Assembly (NCBI RefSeq): GCF_003073045.1 | Contig: NC_037591.1 | Location: 44,643,403 to 44,707,402 of the forward strand | Source: Pomacea canaliculata | Lineage: Eukaryota > Mollusca > Gastropoda > Architaenioglossa > Ampullariidae | Length of the DNA stretch: 64,000 nt | Direction: 5' to 3' | Shown here: piece after piece, positions 46,327 through 58,100 of the stretch | Position numbering within the stretch: the first letter of the stretch is position 1 | Layout of the letters: the number at the start of each line of letters is the position of its first letter | The notes under the pieces: model-generated | Databases searched by the model: none | What the model was told of the DNA's origin: nothing | The model's input: the letters and a program-made list of their open reading frames with translations, nothing else | Program-made: the position numbers and the translations under genes

Positions 46327-48123
46327 ATGGTGAGACATCATGATTCTAACTAATTTTATCTATTATGAATTCTAGGATGCTTTACTTGTGTTGACCATTT
46401 TCCAAAATATTGATTAAGCTTTATTAACACGTTTTAGATACTGGAGGTTTATTTTATGGTTAGCTGTAACGTTTTGTAAATTTGTATAAAGACCACGTGC
46501 TTCGATAAGTCGCTGTCCATATCCATGGCATAGAGCCATAGACAGTTGTATGTAGTAAGACCAAAATGTCAGCAGGTCCTCAAAATGTGAAGCATAGGGC
46601 AACATTGAACCTTCGAGGAAATTAGTCTTTGTGGACTATACGGACTGTGGATTCGCTGAAGTTAAAATTATTTTAAATCATTGCGATTGGTAATTTTAAC
46701 CAATTGGAGTGCTGATTACGGGTCCTCGGACATACTTTGAAGGTGTGACTGCAATATGAATTGCATAAATAAGAAAGTTCTCACTAAAGGGAAGGGGTCG
46801 GTGAGGCTCAAGGCTCAAGAGGCTTGTTCCAGACAAGTATGCATATAACCAAGCGCATAGTGTGCGGTGTTTCAAGAATCTAAACGCCGAGCCTACTGAC
46901 TAATGAATCGATAAATGCATTTTGAGATTACAACAATTTTCTGAAGAAAATCTGCAGTATCTTTTGATTTTTTTAATGTGCGACGTGGATTGTGTACTCA
47001 GTTGCTTTGACATTGGAATTTTAGAAAAAGCAAGGTATATTACTACTGAAATAAAAAGTTGGGTAACTGATAGAGTAATAAATTGGTAATACTAGTATGA
47101 CTGCCATTTATGTCTAATCAGTCTAATTTTATGTGGATTTTGGCAGACCCAGAAGCGCAGGAACAATGGTCGCTCCAAGAAGGGACGCGGACACGTGAAG
47201 TTTGTCCGCTGCACCAATTGTGCTCGTTGCGTTCCCAAGGACAAGGCCATCAAGAAATTTGTCATCAGAAACATTGTAGAAGCAGCAGCTGTTCGGGATA
47301 TATCAGATGCCAGTGTTTATGAAGGTGGGTTATTCCAGACTAAGTATCTATCAAAAGTGTGTGCTTGGATTTAAGATTTGAAAGGATGAAAAATCAAGAG
47401 TAACATAACTCTAGTTGCCAGACACATCTCCTGATGGGTTGGAATAGCAGGATTTATGGGTTAAATTTTTGAAGGCTAAGAGTGCCCATTCCCTAAAAAT
47501 TTGCTGTGACTTTTGCGGACTGATACTGCAGCTCTTGGGCAGATAATGTTAGTACTTGCTGTCAGTTTTATTGTTCTGTGCTCTTATTGATTTGCCTTTA
47601 TATGTGAATTTTTGTTTTGCGATTAATGTTTTCTGGTAATAGTGCTTTGTCTGGTTCATAACATTGTTTATACAAAGTTTCAGGCAGCTTCATTTTGCTT
47701 GACAGAATGGCTGCTGACCTGTTTATCTGATTACTTTCAACGTACCAGATTTAGAAAATTGTGGATTCATTTCATTAATCACGTTGATATTGTTTTTACA
47801 GTCTATGCCCTGCCCAAGCTGTATGCCAAGCTGTTGTACTGCGTGTCCTGTGCTATCCACTCAAAAGTGGTGCGCAACCGTTCACGTGAGGCCAGGAAAG
47901 ATCGAACCCCTCCGATTAGGTTCCGACCGATCAGGGTATGCTATTTTCTTAAAACCTTTTACCATCAATTTTGTACCATCCCTTTTAAGTTCTTCTGTTT
48001 TAAAAGAATGTCTACTAAGTTGTCTATATAAAACTTGTTGATTTTGTCAATGTTGTTACTGAATTTTTTGATAATTTCCAGGAGGGAGCAGGTCCAAGAG
48101 CTGGAACTGGTGGACAGCGTTGA
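46327..48123 (+). CDS. RPS26: 40S ribosomal protein S26 (eS26), 4 coding exons, 118 aa
   Basis: Small-subunit ribosomal protein that sits at the mRNA exit channel. Exons: 46327-46329 (the ATG alone), 47147-47324, 47802-47935, 48082-48123. The protein begins [18 protein letters not shown] and carries the zinc-binding pairs Cys23-x2-Cys26 (CTNC) and Cys74-x2-Cys77 (CVSC). The core [18 protein letters not shown] and the [19 protein letters not shown] block are nearly invariant in animals. The C-terminus [12 protein letters not shown] is shorter in proline than the vertebrate tail. Total length (118) agrees with the family (115 in human). The start is set by the donor GTGAGA that directly follows the ATG and the acceptor before ACC CAG AAG. 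An AATAAA signal lies 17 bases after the stop. Upstream is the oligopyrimidine start expected of ribosomal protein genes. It converges on CDC6. Confidence 0.97.
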
Positions 48124-48139
48124 GAGATAGACAGAGAGA

Positions 48140-48145
48140 AATAAA
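48140..48145 (+). terminator. RPS26 polyadenylation signal AATAAA
   Basis: A canonical AATAAA occurs 17 bases after the TGA stop, followed by a T/G-rich stretch (TTTTGTCC, then TTTGTGC, TTTTTGTTTGTG) of the kind used as a downstream element. It implies a very short 3' UTR, usual for ribosomal protein genes. Confidence 0.75.
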
Positions 48146-48779
48146 CTTTTGTCCACACATTTGTGCATTTTCCCTTTTTGTTTGTGCTATGATTGGCATT
48201 GAAATCTAGATGTCTTTCCAACAGTGTCTAGCATGCTGCTGTATATTGGTTCTTTTGGCTAAATATGTTTTTATTTTAGTGTGCAGATTTCATTCGCTAA
48301 TATTTGGAGAAAATGTCTGCAATACATTTACATGTAGATTAAAATGTCTCCTTTGCCATCGTTTAGACTTGTGTAAAGAGGCATCCACCAGTAGCTTTGT
48401 ACATCCACCTGGGTTCCTTGTACGTATAATGCAGTCTAAACCTTGTATGTGCAGCAAATCATTGCTACAGCTAAATCAAGTAAAGCAATATGAGCAAACA
48501 ATTTTGTAATAAAGAACATACAGGTCACCTGGTTAGCACCATACCGAGTATACAGAGATAGCTGTCTAAAAGGCACACTCATTATGCGACAAATGCTGTC
48601 CTGACATTCCTGTCGTCTGTCCATCGCATACTCAGTGCTCTACATTAACAAGGGATTTAACTCTGACCACAATACTGAGTACATGGTGCAAATCAGCTGT
48701 ACAGGCCTTAGTTAAATAATGCCAGCTTTACCACTTGTAGTGTGCAGAGGGTTGATACAATTTCTGTAGTACTTTACCC

Positions 48780-49063
48780 CAGTGGTTCTCCAAGTATTTC
48801 GGACCGCTTAAGTAAAAAAATATGGCAGACCACCAAGACCTATGTACTATGAATTTCAAATTTAAATTGCCGCATTTGTTTCATTACAATTCAAAACTAA
48901 ATGTCCTTTTGTGACAGTAGTATAGTAATAAGGACATAAAACTACCTACCTCATTATTTGTAATTAAAATGTTAACGCGAGGAATGCATCACTTTGTTGA
49001 CATGACGACTGCAGCCGTGGACCACCTGACTTATGCTCCTGGACCACACTTTGAGAACCACTG
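48780..49063. mobile_element. hAT MITE, 284 bp, perfect 8-bp duplication
   Basis: Ends are CAGTGGTTCTCCAAGTATTT and, on the other strand, CAGTGGTTCTCAAAGTGTGG. Flanks are CTTTACCC on both sides (48772-48779, 49064-49071). It lies in the intergenic space after RPS26. No coding capacity. Confidence 0.93.
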
Positions 49064-49744
49064 CTTTACCCCCCCCCCCCCCCAAAAAAAGTTGACTTGT
49101 TAAAAAATGCAGCAATATTAAGGACACTAGGTAGTTACTTCTGAGAACTATGTCAAAAATTTAACAAAGGATTAAAATCGGATTTAAGGCCTAGTGTAAA
49201 ATGAATGCTGTGATGACCACTAGTGGAATTAGTGCAGGCATAGGATTTTTGAAGAGGTATATATGGTGCAACAAGCACAGCCATGAGATGCACAAGTTGA
49301 TGTAGTTCCAGGTTAGAAGTTCCAATGAGAAAACATATCTCACTCTGCTGTCCATTAAACAATCTTTTGATGGAAATACTTTTGTAGCAATGTAGACAAG
49401 AATGAATTGCAAGTCAGAAGTGTGCCAAGCCTGTTCTTCAAGAATTAAAAGCAATAAAATATAAATGTGTAAAGCTACATACCATATAATTTTAAAAAAG
49501 TGATATGTTATATATATTTTATTTGCGTCACGTGCAGTTTAAAAAAATTGAATAGAGAAAGTTTTTATCTTTGCAAACTAGAATCGACCCAAAGGAAAAT
49601 AGACCTTCATTAACACTAGTGCGAGTGGATGAGTGATGCTGGGCCTTGGACAGAATGACTGGAAATAAAGTGGTTAAGAAGGAACAAATTTGAGACGGTT
49701 ATCGGGCCCTGCATGGAATGACGGTTCACTCCTTCGTATGTGCC

Positions 49745-50015
49745 AGTTGCCATAAATTTCAATCCATCGAGCGCACCTGTGGATAAGCTGCAGCCAGTAA
49801 CATTTTATTTCACAAATAAGCTGCATCATAGGCATTTCATCTTGTTTATGGCCTCATAAGGATCTGCTCCAGCAACTGATCTGAATTCTTCAATTGTATG
49901 CAGCTTTGGTTTAGTGAACAATTAACACTTAATTGAACATATAGCTCACTTAAATCTGAAAAAAGCTGCTGGATTTAAGGCTAGGGTAAATGTGGCTTAT
50001 AATCCAAAATTAACA
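49745..50015. repeat. Interspersed repeat with GAGCGCACCTG motif, copy 2
   Basis: Contains ATCGAGCGCACCTGTGGATAA and ends near TGTGGCTTATAATCC, matching the plan of 44878-45060 with clear divergence. Confidence 0.45.
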
Positions 50016-50990
50016 GCACTCAGGTCAGCCTTGAAGTGTACCTTGAAGAATGAAGTTAACCAGAAATGCTGGAACTACTGCCCAGTTGAAAGGGTTCATG
50101 GTATCCTATGAGGGTAGTGACTGATCCTTAGAAAGTCACCGGCTTGGCATCGTGTGAGGCACATAGTCTAGAACACCGTTTTCTCTTTAAAGCAAGGTAG
50201 CAAAATTGATGGTACTGCTTTGCTAAATCCTAATCATCACCCCTGGTAATGCTGCAGTTGGCTGCCAACTTTGGAAGGGGGCTCCCATGTAATTTGCAAA
50301 ACAAAAAAGTAGCAAGAAACGAAAAAAGTGATGGGGTTAAAAAAAGTAGAATTTGTTTAGACTGTTAAATACTCATGGCTGAAACTTCTATGTCTTGTCA
50401 TCAACTTGGTATCGAAACTAGGGTCCTTATCCAGAATAACCCGTTCAAACTTAGTACTTCATAGTCCCTGATCTGGATAGGGTTACTATTGTCTTGCCCC
50501 CTAAATTCTTGTCATCTTTACTTGCCAAAAGTGAAGGCATGGTGTAAAGTTTTCAATGTGAATGAGATTGCAATAATATAAAAATATTTGCGCAAGGATT
50601 TCCCCAGTTAAAAACCTAAGGTTCAGTAACAGTTATTGTTGAAAGCAGGGATGATGAACAAACCATCTGGCAAAGCTTTGTGGGCTGGTGTGGTCAAGAA
50701 CCTATATAAAGGAATAATCAGAGGTACAGAATAGCAAAGAATGATCAGCACACTGGGTCCTTAGCCCATGAAATTTAGCCCTTTCTCTGCATACCCCATA
50801 ATAAAGCATTGCTTCATTTTCATGCAAATGATAGTAAGAATTAACTTTGTCTAAAGGAAGCACCAACTTTCAGCTTTCTCTTTAGGTGATACCTCATAGA
50901 AATAAATTCACAAATACTTGCTTTATGCTTCGTACATCCATGAAAAGGTTGAATGGTTGGCTGTTTTATGCCATGCTAGCAACTTAGGCT

Positions 50991-51255
50991 GTTCAACGAA
51001 GGCGTTGGCGATGGATTGGACATGTGCTCCGCCAGCAGACAGCAGACCTTTCCAGAGTCGCCCTATGATGGACTCCAGACGGCCGAAGAAAACGAGGCTG
51101 CCCAAAGGAAACTTGGAGAAGAACAGTGGAAAGGGAGATGAAGGGAAAGGGCTGGACATGGGGTCACCTAGAGCGGGTTTCAGCCGATCGACATCGGTGG
51201 CGGACTCTGGTTGAGGCCTTATGTGCAACCTGATGCAGGAAGAGGAATAGATAGA
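50991..51255 (+). mobile_element. 5'-truncated RTE-like LINE with 14-bp duplication
   Basis: Matches 41709-41975 with roughly nine differences over 265 bases. Flanked by a perfect 14-bp duplication TAGCAACTTAGGCT (50977-50990, 51256-51269), so the right boundary is the ATAGATAG tail. The near-identity points to recent LINE activity. Confidence 0.93.
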
Positions 51256-52132
51256 TAGCAACTTAGGCTATATTATGGCAACATAAAGCAAACTTATTTT
51301 AAAAAGTTTAGGGACAAGTTTCCCAAGTGTTGTTGCCACAAAATCTTTAGTAAAAGCCAAGACAAGAAGCATGAGTAATGGAAAAGAGTGAATAAAGTGT
51401 AAAAGAAGGGTTGTGGCCAAAAAGGCCACAAACTAATCATAACCTAAAGCCATCAGAACATAAAAATTTAAATTTTATGAAAAGCTGATGGCAGATACTC
51501 AGAACATGTAATTAAAACGTACTACACTAAAATTTCCTTGACACCACAAACTGGTGGTGATTTGCCTCATAAAAGTGCGATTCATTGTTTTAAATGTAGC
51601 CTCATAAAAAAGGTAAAGAATGCATACAAAAATAAATTTTATCATGAATCTTGTTGGGCGAGCTCTGCATCATTATAGCTTGTTCCTTCTCAGCTACCCT
51701 TTGAGCATCAAGGCAGTGAAGAGCCAAATGGCTGTAGGACCTGAAGGTATGCATAGACTGGTTAAACGCCCCTCAACACATTTTCTCTAGATAACAAAGC
51801 ATGGACGCCCGACTTCAGATGATTAGGGAATGTAAGGGAGCATGTGAATGATTAGCTACAAGGTGGCAACAAGCAAGAGAAGTAATGCAAACATAAAACT
51901 GACGTTACAAATCCCAGCATCAATCTGAAACACGACACTTGTGTTTTATAAAACCTTTATATCACGAGATTTCAGCACAATGTCTTTAAATTAAAAAAAT
52001 CATCTGTACAATGCTTAAATGAACAGAACTGAAATGCATGTAAATTCATCAATTCCAAATAAACATTTAGAGATTTGTAGATGGCTTTTTCCTGTGTCAA
52101 GATGGGTCCAAGAACACTGTTGTCAGCTTGAA

Positions 52133-55100
52133 CTACTTTGGGAGACCATCTTTTAAAATGGTGGATACCAAAACACGATCCTGTAAAGTCTGTTCAAGTT
52201 CTTTTTCATCTTGCCGCAGTGTTATCTGAGAAAGAGAACAGATGATTCATGAAAATAAAGCCACATGAATACATGCATTAGAATTTGTATTTGTTGAAAG
52301 TACAGGTGAACATCTTCATTAAGACTTTCTCTGATTGGTTGCTTTGGCAGGAAAGTGCTTCTACCTAGAGGCGATTTTAAACTATGAGGGAAGAAGAGGA
52401 AACCGCAGTACCCATCGAAAAACACCAACCAACAGGTGTTGCATACAGAGATCTGAACTGAGCACCTATACATAGTGGTGGCTAGCGAGTGTATTATCCA
52501 CTACACCAGCAGTTCTCAACCTGTGGGGCACGACGTGTCATTTTTTAAAAAGTTTCTTATACCGGTATTAGTGAAATTAGCTTACATTGTGTGGCTAAGG
52601 GGGGCGCGTGGACGTACCTTTGTTCGTCAGGGGGGCGTCACAAGTAAAAGGTTGAGAACCGCTGCACTACACTATCAGGCACCAAAAGACCTTCCCCACT
52701 GCTATTCTACACTATGACCCCCAAAATTTTCATGAAATGTATTTTACTATATAAATGCTTTCTCTACTATGACTAACTCCTTTATGTTTAAAAAAAAAAC
52801 TGCTTCTGACTGATCATTTGCCCTATGAATCTTTGCAGAAATAATCTGAAATAAACGAGGCACACAATTTTGAAAGAGACAGCTTGTATACCGTTGCCTC
52901 TTTATTTACCAGTCCACAACAGTTGATTGTGCTTCATTACAACCTCTCATAGAAGTCAAATTTCTTGTGTTCTAAAGCAAATTTATGTAGAAATCACAGT
53001 TGACAGCTAGCAACAGTTAACTGCTAGCACATTCTAGGAGATTAATGATGTTTTACATCCACAGAGTTACAAGAACATCCATGCACACTACCAAATTATT
53101 AACAGAGTAGACTTCAGAATACTTAAAGGCCGATCTTCTGCCTTATGGTGGAAAACAATGATTAGACCCAAGCTGAGTGGGGTGAGGAGCTATCTTTGTG
53201 GTCACTTTGGTCAATGGTTCCGACAAGTACCTTCACCTCCACTAGAACAATTCCATGTATTCCAGCTGGATGATGGAAGTTTGGACGTTCAGAGCTTTTT
53301 TAAAAGTGCAGTTAATCTGCTGACTAGAGCTGCACTGTTCATGTAAAGAATGGCATTATAGATGTGGACACAAAGGCAAATAATTCATTTATTTGTCATG
53401 TGACATTACACAAGGAAAATGTCTTAATGATGGCTGCTTGACCACTCAACAAATACCAACTAACTCCTATCCCCTCCCCATCTCTGCAGATGCCCTATAA
53501 GTGCATGATTTTATGTCAACGTAAAAAATAAAATGCATAAGAAAATGAAAATTCCTGTCCTGCCAACACAAGGCATACACCCATTATGCACCTGCATGTG
53601 ACTCATTAGCCACAATTTTCCACTCCCTGCACAATGATGTGCATACCCAAGAAAGGCCACAGCCAACGGTTCTGCATGCACCATCTGATTGAATCGGACT
53701 TTCTGGGTAGTGCAAGTGTACCAGATGGTGATCAAGACTGTCAGTATGCTCATCTCTACCCCATTAAAAAAACATCAGATGCACTGGTTATGCTATTGCA
53801 ATATGAACTATATTTTTAGCCCCCTAGATACAAGAAATGTTCAAACCTTGCAGAGACGAGTTTCTTTTGCCTTTTTAATGCCAATTATTCCTCGTGACTC
53901 CAGCAGGACACACACAGAATGAAATTCCGACTGGTCAACTTGTGCCACTTGCTGTCGGCGACACACCTTGCAGTAGGTCTCATATAGCTGTACAAAAACA
54001 ATTTACAAAATGTTCACTGGATCTGTTTTTTTGTTTTGTTTTTTTTTTGCTACCATATGCAACTATCTTATAGCCTCTGATATTTTTGGAAAACATTTGA
54101 AAAGCAGCAGTCTTGTCAAAAGATGATCATTTTTTTTTTTTGCCTCCTCCTTTCTGAATCTATTTTCATGTATTCTCATTTGAACAAGTGGCCCTATACT
54201 CCTTGAGGAGTAACAAGAAATAAACTAAAACGAACACATTTGAACATCTTTGTTTACAATCAGTTGTCATCATAATGACTAGATGTTCTTTTATGAAAAA
54301 TGTTTATTCCATGCCACCTATTTTCATTTTGTAAGTAGACAATATGGTGTTAAGTCACCCACTTAGTTACTTCTATGATTTTGTGCACAATACAAAGAAA
54401 AAGATACTTTGAAAACATAATGGGAATATGCTACAACTGCTCTTTAAGAAATGAATTATTGTTCCCACTTAGTGGCCCTGGTCATCAGAGACTCCACTGA
54501 AACACCCAAGATCATAAAACACTGTGAAGAAGAAGAAGAAGAAAAAAAAAATGTCAGTCTTTTCGTCATGTAGACAAGGGAAAGGCTGGGAGGGCAGTTG
54601 TTTTGTCTGGAAAGTATTGAAGAAAATTAATGAAAGTTTTATTTTATCTTTAACAGGCAACTCAACTATTAGGAGAATAACCATCAAGATGTCTGCTCTG
54701 TTGAAAGCTCTATTTGCTGACCAAACAACATACCCGCAGTATGGTTACGCCATGGCATGCCATGTGCACACAGATAATAAAGGGACTTAAGCAGGTAAAT
54801 CTACAAATGCCTCACTTGTACTGCTGTTGCCACCCCCCTCCACTTTTCATTGCCTCATCAAGAAGGGAGGGGCCTGACCACTTTCAGCTGAGGTGTCACA
54901 TGAAACGAGCTTATAACCAAAGAAACACAAGAACTGACAGGTGCACAGATCTGCCATTTCTGCCAGTTGGTTGAATCCACCAGACCTATAAACTTGACAC
55001 ACTTGCTGCTAATGTTAAGCAGGGCTGCCGAGAGCCAGCACAGGCCCTGGGGTAGACGATCTTTCCGGGGCCCTTGTAATTTTAATTTATTTTCCCAGTA

Positions 55101-58100
55101 TATAATAATATGCTTACAATTCAATTGTCAACATCTACATTTCATTCAGTCAAGTAAAATAGACTGCAAACATTAGGACAAGTGCACTAGGATCTACATC
55201 ACTACTTGAGCATAGAGTTCTTTACACACGAGTGGTAAAGGATAAGGATCACAGTTGTAGTACCCTGCTCCATAGGAAAAAACCCCAGAGTAAGAAATGA
55301 CCTCACATTATCTCAAAACATTTTAATACAGATTCTCTCTGGTGATATGTGATTATGTGAATACCAGCAATCTTCTGATGATTTTAGCCATGTTCTTCAT
55401 TATTGATCAATTTATTTTGTGTTTGATAAATGATTGTACAGCCTGTATATCTAAACTGTGACCCAAAGAGATCTTGAGCTAAGAACTAGATGTCATTTTC
55501 AGCACAACAACCCTGTCAATTCATTAACCTAATGTGTGTTCTTCCAAGGGCAAGAAGCATAACGACTAAAGGCAGGGGTTAAAAGTTCATTTAGCAAACA
55601 GGCAAGTACAGAGGCTTACAGCTTATTAACCAACCAGAACAGGTAAAGGCCAAGGCCCCTATACACACTGACCAGGATTAAATAGCAGTTGTATTCTATC
55701 GGCTCCTAGCAGTCGGGTCATCTGGTAAAGCTAAAGAAGAAATTTGAATGTCACCTATTTGATACAGTAACAGTGAAGCCACTAAGCAAAAGATTAATGC
55801 TACCCCATTCCTGGAATGCAGGTTATTACCTTGCCCAAGGGAACTTCCTTAAACTTGCTATTTTTAATAATCAAAAGCAGGGTGCAAACAGCGAGCTTCT
55901 GTTGCAGGGGTATCTCATCACTTCGCTGGGCTTGGACACTTGAGCCATACACTTCAGACATCACTTTAGAAATATGTCCCACTCCTATCTTTTTGACTGC
56001 AGGACTTTTTGGTTTCGATGGACTGTTGCAATCTGAAAGAGAGAGAGAGAGAGAGAAAAAAAAAAGACAAACATGATATTTATATCAACTAGCAGTAAAA
56101 GGACTGAAATGACAAACATTGCTGCTTGCAACTGGTTTATGTTATATCCTATACAACATTAACTTCATGAATAAGAAATAAAGGAAAATAACGAAACCAT
56201 AGTGATATTTCTGAAGTTACATTGCCAAAACACACACACACAAAACTAACCCTGGGTCAGTGTGCAACTGGTCTTTTTTTCTGCATAGTATAATTACTGA
56301 ACGAACTATGAATTGTGTCAAGTACTTATTGCAAAAAAAGATTTAAAACCAAAACGTTTACCATTAATTTTCAACACGTTTTGGCTACGAATCTCTGATT
56401 CAGCCATTTCCACTGCCCTCCGGCAAACATCCAAAGCCTTTCTCATGTCCCCAGCAACTGCAGCCACTTTCCTGGCACAGAACTGAACTGCACTCTTCTC
56501 AACAATAACATCACCATTCTGACTCTGTCATAAAATAACATACAGTCTAATAATTCAAATTTATGAATATTCACCACAAGCATCTGCGATTTCATATAGA
56601 AAATGAATGAATTATATAGAGAGAGGTGTGTGCATGTGTGTGTATATATATATGGAGGAATGCAGAACATAAATAATACAAAAGCAGTGCCTTTTACAAA
56701 TACAAGTTTTAGACTTATCACATTATGGCACACATCAATTAAGTGGTGGCCAAAAAAATAATCTTTTAATTTCTTTCTGTTAGGTATGACAGCGTGTCAA
56801 ACCATATTAAGATAGCTGAAGTAATAATACTGCTTTGTGAACAGGATATGAGTTTATTTCTTTATTTGCAATGGCTTTAGAGGTGGAGTTATTCTTGTTT
56901 TCCTTTCTTTTTACACATGGAGGGAAGGCAAAATATCTTACCTAAAGTACAGTTTTCTTGCCAATTTCAAATAACAAACATTTAAGAATTTTTAAAACAT
57001 GGGCATGCAGTTTACTATTGTACCCTTTATCCCCAAAACAAATTATACAGACTGATAACTTCAGTGTGAGCTCCCCATCAATCATAAGTAAGCAATCTTA
57101 ACATAGTCAATAAAGATGGTCAAGAATGAAAGGGACTGTACACACCTGAGACAATCGGTCATCGATGATTTTAGTGATCTCTTCATAAGTGTAAGGAGCA
57201 AAGTGTAGAAGCATTGGCCTATACTGTGGCTTGGTTTGCAGACGTGGCAAAATTCTATCAGTCAAATCCAAAGCATTGGCAACACCTGAAAAATAATAAA
57301 ACAGAAACTCTCAGAATATTTATGAAGTTCATGTCAGTAATAATTTAAAACAAGTAACTCTATTTTCTTCTGATGCAACTGAACCATATAACTGTATTGC
57401 ATAAATCTAAACGCTGAGAGCTGCTAGATATAAACATACTTACCAAGAAGTATAACCTTGGAGCCAGGAAGTGATGGCCACTCAAATATGTGATAAAGAA
57501 CCTCCTGATGTTTGCTGCTCAGTTGATCTATCTCATCTAGGATCATAATTCTGTTGACACACAACACAGCACAAGTGTCATAACAATTATGTAATAGATG
57601 CATTTTGGCGCTCTCATCAAAATGTCCAGAAAAAAGTTTTTCATTTCTTAACCCTTATAATTCTGCTGAGGAAGGCAATTTTCATTACTTTTATTGGAAA
57701 GTTTTTCTCCTTCCCGGAAATATAAAGGTTTTCTTTGGTCTAATGTTTACCCAAGAGCAGCAATAATAAAAATAAACTTCCCTCTCTGATGTCTTCACCG
57801 TCTTGTTACTAGCCATTTTCTTTGTAATACTTATAATATATGTAGTGCTATAAGGGTTAACTCATTGAGGTCACACTGGCAAGCTGCAATTAATGGTACA
57901 GGAACAAAGAATACCTCATTTTAAAGATGAATCATTGTTCCAAAAATTACTTCCCTTGGTTTGTAAAACTGCGTAAACCCCCCCCCCCCAAGTTTGTATG
58001 AAAGGACATTTGGTCTCTTTCAAATTTAAGTTCTTTGTAGTATGGTGAGCAAAACATGACAGAGTACAGTGTTCCCTCGTTTATCGCGGGGGATAGGTGT

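Noticed and set aside
47325-48081. C/D-box snoRNA in RPS26 introns
   Set aside because: Ribosomal protein introns often host snoRNAs, but I found no RTGATGA and CTGA pair with flanking complementarity at a fitting distance.
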